A DNA stretch of 64,000 bases from Sinomonas sp. ASV322 (lineage in GTDB: Bacteria > Actinomycetota > Actinomycetes > Actinomycetales > Micrococcaceae). Numbering within the stretch: the stretch's first letter is position 1; each line of letters starts with the position of its first letter. Positions 51,488-60,951 of the stretch are shown here, one piece after another. A program made the translations under genes and the position numbers. Location of the stretch: NCBI RefSeq assembly GCF_030908245.1, contig NZ_JAVFJJ010000004.1, positions 310,001-374,000 of the forward strand, read 5' to 3'. The notes beneath the pieces are model-generated. The model had not been told where the DNA came from, searched no databases, and saw only the letters and a program-made list of their open reading frames with translations.

Positions 51488-51954
51488 TGGCCCGCCTCAC
51501 GAAGGCCCAGCGCGAGTGGCGGCCGGGCATGCCGCGCAAGCGGCGCTCGATCCGCGTTCAATTTGCGTCGATTGTCCTGCTCACGGAGGCGTTCGTCGCG
51601 CTGTTTGCCACTCTCGCCGTGTTCGGGCTGAGGGGCCGCGACCTGGGTGCGGGCCTCGTGCTCGGGGTGGGGTTCGGGCTGATCCTCGTCCTCGTCCTCG
51701 CGTGCGCCGTCGTGCGAAAGCCGTGGGGCATGGGGCTCGGCTGGATCCTCCAGCTCGTGCTCATTGCGCTCGGCTTTATCGAGCCCATGATGTTCGTGGT
51801 CGGGGCGCTCACCGCGCTCGCGTGGTGGTACGCGATCCGCACGGGTGCCCGGCTCGATCGTGAAAACGTGCAGCGCGACCGCGAGCAGGCCGAATGGGAG
51901 CGCACGCACCCAGACGAGGGCGGTCACGAACCGGGGGGAGAGGCCGCGACTTAA
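51487..51954 (+). CDS. DUF4233 membrane protein
   Basis: 155 residues, overlapping the folC stop by 1 bp. There are four predicted membrane segments: about 26-45, 52-73, 81-100 and 104-120; the ends are basic (N terminus) and charged (C terminus, EWERTHPDEG). DUF4233 genes often sit between folC and ndk in actinobacteria, as here, but no function is known. Confidence 0.85.
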   Translation: MARLTKAQREWRPGMPRKRRSIRVQFASIVLLTEAFVALFATLAVFGLRGRDLGAGLVLGVGFGLILVLVLACAVVRKPWGMGLGWILQLVLIALGFIEPMMFVVGALTALAWWYAIRTGARLDRENVQRDREQAEWERTHPDEGGHEPGGEAAT

Positions 51955-51955
51955 G

Positions 51956-51961
51956 TAGACT
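51956..51961 (+). promoter_or_regulatory. -10 box of ndk
   Basis: TAGACT, 36 bp before the ndk GTG and just after the DUF4233 stop. Confidence 0.45.
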
Positions 51962-51997
51962 GGTCGCGAACTTCAGCCCCGATTCCTAGGAGCCACC

Positions 51998-52417
51998 GTG
52001 AGCGCAGAGCGCACCCTCGTCCTCGTCAAGCCGGACGGCGTGTCCCGCGGTCTCGCCGGCGCGATCCTCGCGCGCGTCGAAGCCAAGGGCTACCGGCTCG
52101 CCCAGCTCAACCTGCTCACCGCGAAGCGCGAGCAGCTTGAAGCCCATTACGCCGAGCACGCGGGCAAGCCGTTCTACGAGCCGCTCCTCGACTTCATGCT
52201 GAGCGGCCCCGTGGTCGCCGCCGTCTTCGAGGGCGAGCGCGTCATCGAGGGCTTCCGGGCGCTTGCCGGCGCAACCGATCCGACGACGGCGGCCCCCGGC
52301 ACGATCCGCGGGGACTTCGGCCGCGACTGGGGTCTCAAGGTCCAGCAGAACCTCGTCCACGGCTCCGACTCGGTCGAGTCCGCGGAGCGAGAGATCGGCA
52401 TCTGGTTCGCCAACTGA
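51998..52417 (+). CDS. ndk: Nucleoside diphosphate kinase
   Basis: 139 residues. It balances NTP pools by transferring phosphate through a phospho-histidine. The catalytic His121 is in NLVHGSDSVESA, the family signature, and the start RTLVLVKPDGV is typical. GTG 51998 follows AGGAG (51988-51992). It is followed by a strong hairpin at 52434. Confidence 0.96.
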   Translation: MSAERTLVLVKPDGVSRGLAGAILARVEAKGYRLAQLNLLTAKREQLEAHYAEHAGKPFYEPLLDFMLSGPVVAAVFEGERVIEGFRALAGATDPTTAAPGTIRGDFGRDWGLKVQQNLVHGSDSVESAEREIGIWFAN

Positions 52418-52433
52418 CGCGCCCGTGCATAGC

Positions 52434-52464
52434 GGCCCCGGCCTTCCCTCGGAAGGCCGGGGCC
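52434..52464. terminator. Hairpin after ndk
   Basis: GGCCCCGGCCTTCC (52434-52447) pairs with GGAAGGCCGGGGCC (52451-52464) around a 3-nt loop; it lies between convergent ndk and the VKOR-like gene. No clear T-run. Confidence 0.65.
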
Positions 52465-52504
52465 GTCGTCGTCCGCTTCCAGCTTGGGTGGGCCTCCGCA
52501 ACGC

Positions 52505-53149
52505 TCACATGGTCGACGGCACGAAGAGGGGCAGGAAGCGGAAGAAGATCGATGCGATGACGCCGACGTAGAGGACGGCCACGATGACCCAGCCCCAGTC
52601 GCCGAGCGTTCGGACGAGGCCCGCGGGCGCGGGAATCACGCCGTGCTGGAGGTTGCGGATCGTGGTCCACACGAACATCGGGATCATCATCGCCCAGACG
52701 ATCATGCACAGGGGGCACAGGATCCCGATCGAGTACAGCGCCTGGCTCCAGAGCCACACGATGAAGGCGAATCCGAGCGTCACCCCGATCTGGAGCCCTG
52801 CCCAGTACCAGCGGCCGAACCGGGCGCCCGCCAGGAGCGCCATCGCCGTCGTCGTCGTGATCGCGAAGGCGACGATCCCGATGAACATGTTCGGAAAGCC
52901 GAACGCCGAGCTCTGCCACGTGTTCATGACTTCGCCGCACGAGATCCACGGGTTGACGTCGCAGATCGTCGTGTGGCGTGGGTCGGCGAGCTTGGCAAGC
53001 TTCTCGAGGACGAGCTCGCCGGACGCGAGCCAGCCGACGATGCTCGTGACGAGCAGGAGCCAGGCATATGGGTACGTACGCGTCATCGCAGGGCCCGCCT
53101 CTCCTGGCGTTCCGTGATGAATCTGGGCGGAGGCGTCGGCCTTCGTCAT
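52505..53149 (-). CDS. Vitamin K epoxide reductase (VKOR)-family protein
   Basis: 214 residues. Five membrane segments are predicted. The loop cysteines Cys63 and Cys71 (CDVNPWISCG) and the quinone-side CPLC motif (Cys145, Cys148) are intact, as in bacterial VKOR that re-oxidises DsbA-type proteins in the cell envelope. A 25-residue cytoplasmic N-terminal tail precedes helix 1. ATG 53149 is chosen from the membrane layout. No dsbA homologue is adjacent. Confidence 0.9.
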   Translation of the reverse strand: MTKADASAQIHHGTPGEAGPAMTRTYPYAWLLLVTSIVGWLASGELVLEKLAKLADPRHTTICDVNPWISCGEVMNTWQSSAFGFPNMFIGIVAFAITTTTAMALLAGARFGRWYWAGLQIGVTLGFAFIVWLWSQALYSIGILCPLCMIVWAMMIPMFVWTTIRNLQHGVIPAPAGLVRTLGDWGWVIVAVLYVGVIASIFFRFLPLFVPSTM

Positions 53150-53538
53150 GTTCCCGGGTTCCTTCCTCGATGCTGTCCCGATTCTAGGTCGCGCATCTGA
53201 ACGCAAGCTGGCTGAAAGGCAGTCGGCGAGCCTCCGTGTGAGACAATGCAGATGGCCGGACGCCGATCCACATGCGGCGGCTGGTCCGATGTACCGCGAT
53301 GAAGACCGCCGGTCCAACGCCGGGCGCGAGGAGCGATCGCTCGAAGCCGCCCGCTGGGCCGCGGCACCTTGCCGGCCGGAGAGGCCGCGGGTCCGCGCGG
53401 CATCGGCTCGAACGGTCGGCGGAGCCGCAGCCGTTCGGGTACAGGGTCGACTTCGTCGGCGCCTGCGGGTGCCGGCACGTGGTGCCGTCCCGGTGCCGGA
53501 TGTGGCGGTGCTGAGGGCGGCTTGTGGAGTACTCAAAA
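53150..53538. other. Intergenic region and long leader of the RNase E/G gene
   Basis: 389 bp. A plus-strand -10-like GACAAT (53242-53247) would give a leader of about 285 nt. A stable hairpin lies at 53409-53437: CGAACGG pairs with CCGTTCG, with an inner CGGC/GCCG stem. The leader is otherwise GC-rich with no clear gene. Long structured leaders allow RNase E to control its own mRNA in other bacteria; here this is an inference. Confidence 0.5.
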
Positions 53539-56500
53539 ATGGACATTGATCAGCAGGCCCAGGAAAGCCCGGAACGTCGCGACGACGAGGCAGCGCCCAA
53601 GGCCCGCAAGGCGCCCCGGCGCGCGAAGGCGACGGCCACGGCCGACGCTGTGCCCGCCGAAGCGGTCGCCTCTGAGGCACACGAGGCCGTAGCGGCCCGT
53701 GACGGCGCGGCTCCGGACGAGGCGCCCAAGAAGAAGCGGGTGAGCCGGAGCCGCAAGAAGGCCGAACCCGTCGAGCCGGCCGCCGAATCGGCGGCCGAGG
53801 AGGTCTCGTCCGCTGCGGCGCCCGTCGACGAGACGGCGAGCACGACGGCGGCTGCCGCGGGCTCGGACGCGCCCGGCGAGGAGTCGGTAACAAGGAAGGC
53901 ACCGCGTGGGCGACGTACGTCCGCCCGCGCCGCGGCCGCCCAGGCCGACTCGAAGTCGGCCGCCGCTGCCCCGACCCTCCCCCTCGGGGAGGAGGCTCCT
54001 GAGACGGCACCGGTGTCGCGCGCCAAGAGTTCGGTGCGCGGGCGCCGTCGTGCCGCTGGACCGCGCGTCGCGGCGGAGGCGGCAGCCGAGAGCCAAGCAG
54101 AGCAGCCGGCAGCAGAGCCGCAGGCAGCCGCGCCGGCCGCCCCTTCGAGGGCCGCCGAGGCACCCGCCGCGGCCGCTCCCGTCGAGGTCGCTCGTGCGGA
54201 GCAGGCGCACGAGGACGAGGCCCTCGCCGCGGAAAGCGTGGAAGAGCCCGGAAACGAGGCTGCGGCCGAGGTCGCCGTGAGCCCGTTCGCAGCGCTCTTC
54301 AGCGAGCCTCTGTCGCCGACCTCGATGATCTTCCAGGCGCCGGACCTGAGCGTGATCGCCCGCCCGGCCCCGGTCGAGGCGAGCGATGAAGCTGAGGACG
54401 AGGACGACGACGAGGCCGTCGGCTCGCGGCGCCGGCGTCGCAGCCGCGGGCGCCGCGGTCGCGTGCGTGCCGAGGAAGGCGTCGAGGGAAGCGCCGAGGA
54501 GGGCCTCGAGGGAGAAGCTGCCGAGGAGGAGTCCGAAGAGGTCACGTCGCGCCGCCGCCGTCGGCGCCGCCGCGGAGAGGTGGATCTCGAACTCGAGGGC
54601 GGCTTCGACGACGATCCGCCGGGAACGGTCACGCGGGTTCGCGCTCCGCGCACCCCGTCTGAGGGTGCGAGCAATCGCGTGCAGAGCGTCAAGGGCTCGA
54701 CGCGCCTCGAGGCCAAGAAGCAGCGGCGCCGCGAATCCCGCGAGTCGGGCCGCCGCCGTCACGTGATCACGGAGGCCGAGTTCCTTGCCCGCCGCGAGTC
54801 GGTGGACCGCCAGATGGTTGTGCGCCAGAACGAGGACCGCATCCAGATCGCGGTCCTCGAGGACGGCGTTCTCGCCGAGCATTTCGTGTCGAAGACCCAG
54901 CAGGACTCGCTCATCGGCAACGTGTACCTCGGGAAGGTCCAGAACGTCCTTCCGTCGATGGAGGCGGCGTTCGTCGACATCGGGCGCGGCCGCAACGCCG
55001 TGCTCTACGCGGGCGAGGTCAACTGGGACGCGGCCGGCCTCGACGGTGCCCCGCGCCGCATCGAGAACGCGCTCAAGTCCGGCGACTCGGTCCTCGTCCA
55101 GGTCACGAAGGATCCCGTGGGCCACAAGGGCGCACGGCTCACGAGCCAGATCTCGCTGCCTGGCCGTTACCTCGTGTACGTCCCGGGCGGATCGATGACG
55201 GGCATCTCCCGCAAGCTCCCCGACGTCGAGCGCAACCGGCTCAAGCGGATCCTCAAGGATCGCCTCCCGGCCGACGCGGGCGTCATCGTCCGCACGGCGG
55301 CCGAGGGCGCGAGCGAGGAAGAGCTCACGCACGACATCAACCGCCTGCGCGCGCAGTGGGAGGCGATCCAGAACCAGGCGTCGTCGACGAAGGTCCTCGC
55401 GCCTGAGCTCCTCTACGCCGAGCCCGATCTCACGATCAAGGTGGTCCGCGACGTCTTCAACGAGGACTTCTCGAAGCTCATCGTGAGCGGCGACGACGCG
55501 TGGGACACGATCGAGGCCTACGTGACGTACGTCGCTCCGGACCTCCTCGGCCGGCTCGAGAAGTACCAGGGCGAGGCGGACGTCTTCGCCGAGTGGCGCG
55601 TCGACGAGCAGATCCACAAGGCGCTCGACCGCAAGGTCTTCCTCCCGTCCGGCGGATCGCTCGTGATCGACCGCACCGAGGCCATGACGGTCATCGACGT
55701 CAACACGGGCAAGTTCACGGGTTCGGGGGGCAACCTCGAAGAGACCGTCACGAAGAACAACCTCGAGGCCGCCGAGGAGATCGTCCGCCAGCTCCGCCTA
55801 CGCGACATCGGCGGCATCATCGTCATCGACTTCATCGACATGGTGCTCGAGTCGAACCGCGATCTCGTGCTCCGGCGCCTTGTCGAATGCCTCGGCCGGG
55901 ACCGGACCAAGCACCAGGTCGCCGAGGTCACGTCGCTCGGCCTCGTCCAGATGACGCGCAAGCGGATGGGAACGGGCCTGCTCGAGGTCTTCAGCGAGAC
56001 GTGCGAGGTGTGTGGCGGCCGCGGCGTCATCACGCACGAGGAGCCCGTCGAGAAGGGCCGGCCCCAGGGCTCGACGTCTGAGCACCAGCCGCTGCGCGGG
56101 GACGGCCAGCAGGCGGCCGCACGCGGCGAGCGGCGCCGTCGTCGGGGGAGGGGCCCGAGCGAGCAGACTGCGATTGTGACGCACGAGCATCCCGCGCCCG
56201 AACCCGAGTCGCCCGAGAAGCAGGCGCGTGCCCAGGCGACGCGCGCGGCGTTCGCGGCGGTTGCGGCCGCCGCGCACGCGGCGCACGTGCACGACGACGA
56301 GATCGCGCACGCGGTCGAGCACGAGCCAGCCCACCCCGGGCCGGTTTTCGAGACGCGCGCAGCCGAGGTTGAGCCCCACGAGGAACCGCGCCACGAGGCC
56401 GCGGCCGTGCTGACCATCGGCGGCGAGCGCATCGAGCTGCCGACGGGGGAGCGCGCGCCGTCCGCGCTGCGTTCGGGGTCGGCCCTGAGCCTTGACGCGC

Positions 56501-56748
56501 TGAGCCACGCGTTCGACGAGCTCACGGGAGAGCGGCACTCGGGCGAGGAACACCCGGGGAAGCGTCGCCGCAGCCGCGGCGCCCGAAGCGGTCAAGGGTC
56601 CGCCGAGGTGACCCGCGTCGAAGAGTCCGAGGGCGCCGTCGGCGGCCGCACGCGCACGGCGTCGGCCCAGTCCGCGCCGCCGCAGGCCAAGCCCGAGGGC
56701 GACGAGCCGCTCATCCTCGGCGTCGGCGTCCCCGCCTCGGAGCTGTGA
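53539..56748 (+). CDS. rne: RNase E/G-family endoribonuclease
   Basis: 1069 residues. The catalytic core spans about 425-850: an S1 domain (DSLIGNVYLGKVQNVLP, near 455), the active-site aspartates in VIDVNTGKFTG (near 719) and IIVIDFIDM (near 763), and the zinc-link CEVCGG (822-825). About 420 Ala/Glu/Arg-rich residues precede it and 240 follow; actinobacterial RNase E has such disordered arms on both sides of the core. It processes and decays RNA. ATG 53539 has GGAG upstream; a GTG at 53524 is the alternative. Confidence 0.92.
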   Translation: MDIDQQAQESPERRDDEAAPKARKAPRRAKATATADAVPAEAVASEAHEAVAARDGAAPDEAPKKKRVSRSRKKAEPVEPAAESAAEEVSSAAAPVDETASTTAAAAGSDAPGEESVTRKAPRGRRTSARAAAAQADSKSAAAAPTLPLGEEAPETAPVSRAKSSVRGRRRAAGPRVAAEAAAESQAEQPAAEPQAAAPAAPSRAAEAPAAAAPVEVARAEQAHEDEALAAESVEEPGNEAAAEVAVSPFAALFSEPLSPTSMIFQAPDLSVIARPAPVEASDEAEDEDDDEAVGSRRRRRSRGRRGRVRAEEGVEGSAEEGLEGEAAEEESEEVTSRRRRRRRRGEVDLELEGGFDDDPPGTVTRVRAPRTPSEGASNRVQSVKGSTRLEAKKQRRRESRESGRRRHVITEAEFLARRESVDRQMVVRQNEDRIQIAVLEDGVLAEHFVSKTQQDSLIGNVYLGKVQNVLPSMEAAFVDIGRGRNAVLYAGEVNWDAAGLDGAPRRIENALKSGDSVLVQVTKDPVGHKGARLTSQISLPGRYLVYVPGGSMTGISRKLPDVERNRLKRILKDRLPADAGVIVRTAAEGASEEELTHDINRLRAQWEAIQNQASSTKVLAPELLYAEPDLTIKVVRDVFNEDFSKLIVSGDDAWDTIEAYVTYVAPDLLGRLEKYQGEADVFAEWRVDEQIHKALDRKVFLPSGGSLVIDRTEAMTVIDVNTGKFTGSGGNLEETVTKNNLEAAEEIVRQLRLRDIGGIIVIDFIDMVLESNRDLVLRRLVECLGRDRTKHQVAEVTSLGLVQMTRKRMGTGLLEVFSETCEVCGGRGVITHEEPVEKGRPQGSTSEHQPLRGDGQQAAARGERRRRRGRGPSEQTAIVTHEHPAPEPESPEKQARAQATRAAFAAVAAAAHAAHVHDDEIAHAVEHEPAHPGPVFETRAAEVEPHEEPRHEAAAVLTIGGERIELPTGERAPSALRSGSALSLDALSHAFDELTGERHSGEEHPGKRRRSRGARSGQGSAEVTRVEESEGAVGGRTRTASAQSAPPQAKPEGDEPLILGVGVPASEL

Positions 56749-56750
56749 GC

Positions 56751-58262
56751 ATGGCACGGCGCATCCCCCGAGTCCTGAGCATTGCCGGCTCCGATCCGTC
56801 GGGCGGGGCGGGCATCCAGGCCGACCTGAAGAGCATCGCGGCGATGGGCGGCTACGGCATGGCGGCCATCACGGCCCTCACGGCGCAGAACACTCAGGGC
56901 GTCACGGGCGTGCACACGCCGCCTGCTTCGTTCCTCAGGGCCCAGCTCGAGGCCGTGTCCTCGGATATCGCGATCGACGCCGTCAAGATCGGCATGCTGG
57001 CCGATGCCGAGGTGATCAGGACTGTCGGCGAGTGGCTCGCGCAGTTCCGGCCCGGCGTCGTCGTCCTCGATCCCGTCATGGTTGCCACGAGCGGGGACCG
57101 GCTCCTCGCCGACGACGCGGCCGAGGCCCTGCGGGGCCTCCTCCGCCAGGCGGACCTCGTGACGCCGAACCTGCCCGAGCTCGGCGTGCTCCTCGACGAG
57201 CCGACCGCCCCGACGTGGGCGGACGCTCTCGCGCAGGGCGTCCGGCTCTCCGAGCGGACCGGGGCGTCCGTCCTGGTCAAGGGCGGCCACCTCGCGGAGG
57301 CGGGCTGCCCCGACGCGCTCGTGCTGACGGACGACGACGGCGGGGCACCCCGGATCGTCGAGATCCCCGGGGAGCGGGTCCAGACCCGCAATACCCACGG
57401 AACGGGCTGCTCGCTCTCGTCCGCGATGGCGACCATGCAGGCTCGCACGGGCGATTGGGAGGCATCGCTCCGGGTGGTCAAGGAGTGGCTGCGCGGCGCC
57501 CTCGCGGCCTCCGACGAGCTCGAGGTCGGTTCCGGCCACGGGCCCGTGCACCACTTCCATCACGCCGAGGGAAGCGTGCCGCTCGCGGACGGAGAGTTCG
57601 CGGCGGGCCTGTGGGACGCGACCGCGAAGGTCCGCGCGGAGATCGACGCGCTCGCGTTCATCGCGCAGCTCGACACCGGGTCGCTGCCGGAGAGCCAATT
57701 TGCGTACTACCTCGCGCAGGACGCCCAGTACCTCAACGGCTTCTCGCGGGCCCTCGCCCGCGCCAGCGCCCTCGCGCCCACCGAGGAGGAACAGGCGTTC
57801 TGGGCCAATTCCGCCCAGGTTTGCCTCATCGTCGAGGCCGAGCTGCACCGCACGTGGCTCTCGGCGCACCCGCTCCCGACGGGCGAGGCGCTCTCGCTCG
57901 GTCCCGTGACGAAGGCGTACCTCGATCATCTGCTCGCGGCGTCCTCGATGGGCAGCTACGCGGTCCTCGCGGCCGCCGTGCTCCCGTGCTACTGGATCTA
58001 CGCGGCTGTGGGGGAGGAATTGCATCGCCGGCACGTCGCGCGCGTCGCCGCGAACCCGGACGCGGGCGCGCATCCGTACGGCGCGTGGATCGAGACATAC
58101 GCGGACGAGGCCTTCGCCGAGTCGACGCGACGCGCCATCCGGTACACCGATCGGGCGGGGCGTTCGGCGTCGGCCGCGGACCGGGCCGCGATGGCGGACG
58201 CGTTCCGGCAGTCGACCGTCTACGAGCGCGACTTCTTCGACGCGCCGTCGAAGTACGCCTGA
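56751..58262 (+). CDS. thiD: Fused HMP/HMP-P kinase (ThiD) and TenA-type thiaminase
   Basis: 503 residues. Residues 1-270 are ThiD: SIAGSDPSGGAGIQADLKS, VVLDPVMVATSG, TRNTHGTGCSLSSA. Residues about 285-503 are a TenA domain: SQFAYYLAQDAQYL and LPCYWIYAAVGEEL with the catalytic Cys near 413. Together they phosphorylate the thiamine pyrimidine (HMP) and salvage it from degraded thiamine. ATG 56751 has GGAG 8 bp upstream; the GTG 6 bp earlier overlaps the rne stop. No TPP riboswitch is seen upstream, since the preceding gene is coding. Confidence 0.93.
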   Translation: MARRIPRVLSIAGSDPSGGAGIQADLKSIAAMGGYGMAAITALTAQNTQGVTGVHTPPASFLRAQLEAVSSDIAIDAVKIGMLADAEVIRTVGEWLAQFRPGVVVLDPVMVATSGDRLLADDAAEALRGLLRQADLVTPNLPELGVLLDEPTAPTWADALAQGVRLSERTGASVLVKGGHLAEAGCPDALVLTDDDGGAPRIVEIPGERVQTRNTHGTGCSLSSAMATMQARTGDWEASLRVVKEWLRGALAASDELEVGSGHGPVHHFHHAEGSVPLADGEFAAGLWDATAKVRAEIDALAFIAQLDTGSLPESQFAYYLAQDAQYLNGFSRALARASALAPTEEEQAFWANSAQVCLIVEAELHRTWLSAHPLPTGEALSLGPVTKAYLDHLLAASSMGSYAVLAAAVLPCYWIYAAVGEELHRRHVARVAANPDAGAHPYGAWIETYADEAFAESTRRAIRYTDRAGRSASAADRAAMADAFRQSTVYERDFFDAPSKYA

Positions 58263-58285
58263 CCGCAGCCTGACTCCGCGTGGGC

Positions 58286-58554
58286 TAGACTAGTTCAGCG
58301 TGCTTCCCGGCTTTGGGGGTCCACGGCAGCTGTTTTGACTGCGGTGTTCCGCTTATTTGCGGCCGGGTGGAGGATTGGCGTAGTCTAGATCCTCGGTGCT
58401 TACGCCTACCACTGGGTTTTGCTCCCAGGGAATCCCCTCGCGGGCTCACGGCAAGAAGCACAGTCGAGCGTTTCCGGGCCGCTGCAAGTGCAGCAGCGCG
58501 GGGCGCCATGCGCAAGAGCTTTCAGTAATATCGTCGAGAGAAGTGAGTTCCCCA
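58286..58554 (+). promoter_or_regulatory. Promoters and leader of rplU
   Basis: TAGACT at 58286-58291 and, further down, TTGCGG (58357-58362) with TAGTCT (58381-58386) at 18-bp spacing, are two candidate promoters. The leader forms CTGGG-CCCAG (58412-58428) and GCTGC-AAGT-GCAGC (58481-58494) hairpins before the rplU start, possible sites of ribosomal protein feedback control. Confidence 0.5.
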
Positions 58555-58866
58555 GTGGTGTACGCGATTGTCCGCGCCGGCGGCCGTCAGGAAAAGGTTT
58601 CTGTCGGAGATTTCGTGACGCTCAACCGCGTCGCCGGTGAAGCCGGCAGCACCATCGAGCTGCCTGCCCTTCTGCTGGTCGACGGCGACAAGGTCACCTC
58701 CGCCTCCGCGGAGCTGGCCAAGGTCAAGGTCACGGCTGAGATCCTCGAGGACCTCCGTGGCCCGAAGATCGTCATCCAGAAGTACAAGAACAAGACGGGC
58801 TACAAGAAGCGCCAGGGCCACCGTCAGGACCTGACCAAGGTCAAGATCACCGGCATCAACGCCTGA
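58555..58866 (+). CDS. rplU: Ribosomal protein bL21
   Basis: 103 residues. Two GTG codons are adjacent (58555, 58558); the first gives [15 protein letters not shown], which matches the family start. The core [20 protein letters not shown] and the basic C-terminal [14 protein letters not shown] are typical. It lies before rpmA and obgE in the universal order; a terminator after rpmA splits the two ribosomal genes from obgE. Confidence 0.96.
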   Translation: MVYAIVRAGGRQEKVSVGDFVTLNRVAGEAGSTIELPALLLVDGDKVTSASAELAKVKVTAEILEDLRGPKIVIQKYKNKTGYKKRQGHRQDLTKVKITGINA

Positions 58867-58920
58867 TCTCGGTTCCCCCGGACTTCACCAACCCAACAGA
58901 TTCCAAGGTAGGCACAGCTC

Positions 58921-59175
58921 ATGGCACATAAGAAGGGCGCAAGCTCCACCCGCAACGGCCGCGACTCGAACGCGCAGCGCCTCGGCGTCAAGCGCTTCGG
59001 CGGCCAGACCGTCAAGGCCGGCGAGATCCTCGTCCGCCAGCGCGGCACCCACTTCCACCCGGGCAACGGCGTTGGCCGTGGCAAGGACGACACCCTGTTC
59101 GCCCTTGAGGCCGGCGCCGTGCAGTTCGGCGCGCGTCGTGGCCGCCGCGTCGTGGACATCGTCGCCGCCCAGTAG
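58921..59175 (+). CDS. rpmA: Ribosomal protein bL27
   Basis: 84 residues, the normal size. It opens with [18 protein letters not shown] and has LGVKRFGGQ and [10 protein letters not shown], all family signatures. The N-terminal arm reaches the peptidyl transferase centre and has no cleavable extension as in Firmicutes. It is co-transcribed with rplU (54 bp apart). Confidence 0.96.
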   Translation: MAHKKGASSTRNGRDSNAQRLGVKRFGGQTVKAGEILVRQRGTHFHPGNGVGRGKDDTLFALEAGAVQFGARRGRRVVDIVAAQ

Positions 59176-59213
59176 TCTGGGTGGCCCGGCGAGTCCGGAC
59201 CAAATGTTTTTCG

Positions 59214-59249
59214 GTGGAGCGGGCCAGTGGCCCGCTCCACCTGTTTTTT
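59214..59249 (+). terminator. Rho-independent terminator after rpmA
   Basis: GTGGAGCGGGCCA (59214-59226) pairs perfectly with TGGCCCGCTCCAC (59228-59240), then CTGTTTTTTC. Separates rplU-rpmA from obgE. Confidence 0.85.
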
Positions 59250-59342
59250 CACCGTGACTGCCCGTTTCCCGGGCGGCGGCGCCCCGGCACGCCGGGGCGC
59301 GCGAACTAGAATCGGGGATGACCCCGGCGTAAGGAGAATGGC

Positions 59343-60950
59343 GTGGCGAGCTTCGTCGACCGCGTGGTGCTGCATGTGTCCGGAGGCCATGGCGGCCACG
59401 GGTGCGTGTCCGTCAAGCGGGAGAAGTTCAAGCCGCTCGGCGGGCCCGACGGCGGCAACGGCGGCAACGGCGGCGACGTCATCCTCCGGGTTTCCTCCCA
59501 GACGACGACGCTCCTCGACTACCACCATTCGCCGCACCGGAACGCGCAGAACGGCGGGCCGGGGATGGGCGACTGGCGCGCCGGCCACAGGGGGGAGACG
59601 CTCGTCCTCCCGGTTCCTGACGGAACAGTCGTCAAGTCGCGCAACGGCGAGCTGCTCGCCGATCTCGTGGGCGAGGGCGCCGAGTTCGTCGCCGCGGCCG
59701 GCGGCCAGGGCGGCCTCGGCAACGCCGCGCTCGCGACCGCGAAGCGCAAGGCGCCAGGGTTCGCGCTCCTCGGGATCGAGGGCGACGAGCGGGACATCGT
59801 GCTCGAGCTCAAGTCCATCGCGGACGTCGCGCTCGTCGGCTTCCCCTCCGCGGGCAAGTCGAGCCTCATCGCGGCGATGTCCGCCGCCCGGCCGAAGATC
59901 GCCGACTACCCGTTCACGACGCTCGTCCCCAACCTCGGCGTCGTCCAGGCCGGCGACGTGCGCTTCACGATCGCCGACGTGCCGGGCCTCATCGAGGGCG
60001 CGAGTGAGGGGCGGGGCCTCGGGCACGACTTCCTCCGGCACGTCGAGCGCTGCGCCGCGATCGTGCACGTCCTCGACTGCGGATCGCTCGAGTCGGACCG
60101 CAACCCGATGGACGATCTCGACATCATCGAGCGCGAGCTCGCGAAGTACGAGGTCGACATGAGCTTCGCGGGCCCCGACGGCGAGATCGTCCCGCTCAAC
60201 GAGCGCCCCCGGCTCGTCGCGCTCAACAAGGTCGACCTCCCGGACGGCAAGGCCATGGCCGAGATGGTCCGGCCCGAGCTCGAGGCCCGCGGGTACCGCG
60301 TGTTCGAGGTCTCGGCCACGAGCCACGAGGGCCTCCGGAACCTGGGCTTCGCGATGGCGGAGATCGTGCTGAAGGCCCGCGAGGGCCTCAAGCTCGCGCC
60401 GCCCACGGTTGCCCCCACGGTCCTCCGCCCGCGCGCCGTGAACAAGACCGAGTTCACCATCCGCCGCGAGCAGCGGAACCTCGAACCGCTCTTCCGCGTC
60501 CTCGGCGAGAAGCCCGAGCGCTGGGTCAAGCAGACCGACTTCACGAATGAGGAGGCCGTCGGCTACCTGAGCGATCGGCTGAATCGGCTCGGCGTCGAAG
60601 ACGAGCTCTTCAAGGTGGGCGCCAAGGCCGGGGACACGGTGGTGATCGGCGACGACGACGCCGTCGTCTTCGACTGGGAGCCGACCATGATGGCGGGTGC
60701 CGAGCTCCTCGCTGGCCCGCGCGGCACCGACGTGCGCTTCGCGGACTGGAGCCGGCCCACGCGCGCCCAAAAGCGCGAGGAGTATGACGACCGCAAGGCG
60801 GCGCGCGCCGCCGCCCGCGACGAACTCGAGGCCGAGCGCCGCGCCGGGATCTGGACCGAGTCCAGCCGCCGGAAGGAATGGGCGCCTGACCTCGCGTCCG
60901 AGGAGGAAGCCAGCGGCGATGAATACGGCGATGACGACGTCGAAGGCTGA
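59343..60950 (+). CDS. obgE: GTPase Obg/CgtA
   Basis: 535 residues. The glycine-rich Obg fold (1-158) has [14 protein letters not shown]; the G domain has G1 [17 protein letters not shown] and NKVD; the OCT domain follows, then an acidic tail ([12 protein letters not shown]). The enzyme assists 50S ribosome assembly and stress control. GTG 59343 follows AAGGAGA. The charged tail is longer than in short Obg. Confidence 0.95.
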   Translation: MASFVDRVVLHVSGGHGGHGCVSVKREKFKPLGGPDGGNGGNGGDVILRVSSQTTTLLDYHHSPHRNAQNGGPGMGDWRAGHRGETLVLPVPDGTVVKSRNGELLADLVGEGAEFVAAAGGQGGLGNAALATAKRKAPGFALLGIEGDERDIVLELKSIADVALVGFPSAGKSSLIAAMSAARPKIADYPFTTLVPNLGVVQAGDVRFTIADVPGLIEGASEGRGLGHDFLRHVERCAAIVHVLDCGSLESDRNPMDDLDIIERELAKYEVDMSFAGPDGEIVPLNERPRLVALNKVDLPDGKAMAEMVRPELEARGYRVFEVSATSHEGLRNLGFAMAEIVLKAREGLKLAPPTVAPTVLRPRAVNKTEFTIRREQRNLEPLFRVLGEKPERWVKQTDFTNEEAVGYLSDRLNRLGVEDELFKVGAKAGDTVVIGDDDAVVFDWEPTMMAGAELLAGPRGTDVRFADWSRPTRAQKREEYDDRKAARAAARDELEAERRAGIWTESSRRKEWAPDLASEEEASGDEYGDDDVEG

Positions 60951-60951
60951 C

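Noticed and set aside
52505-54163. Much longer version of the VKOR-like protein
   Set aside because: The upstream 338 codons are Pro/Arg-rich and overlap the rne leader and coding start on the other strand. VKOR homology starts at ATG 53149.
56600-56760. TPP riboswitch before thiD
   Set aside because: The region is the coding 3' end of rne, and no CTGAGA-type core was seen.
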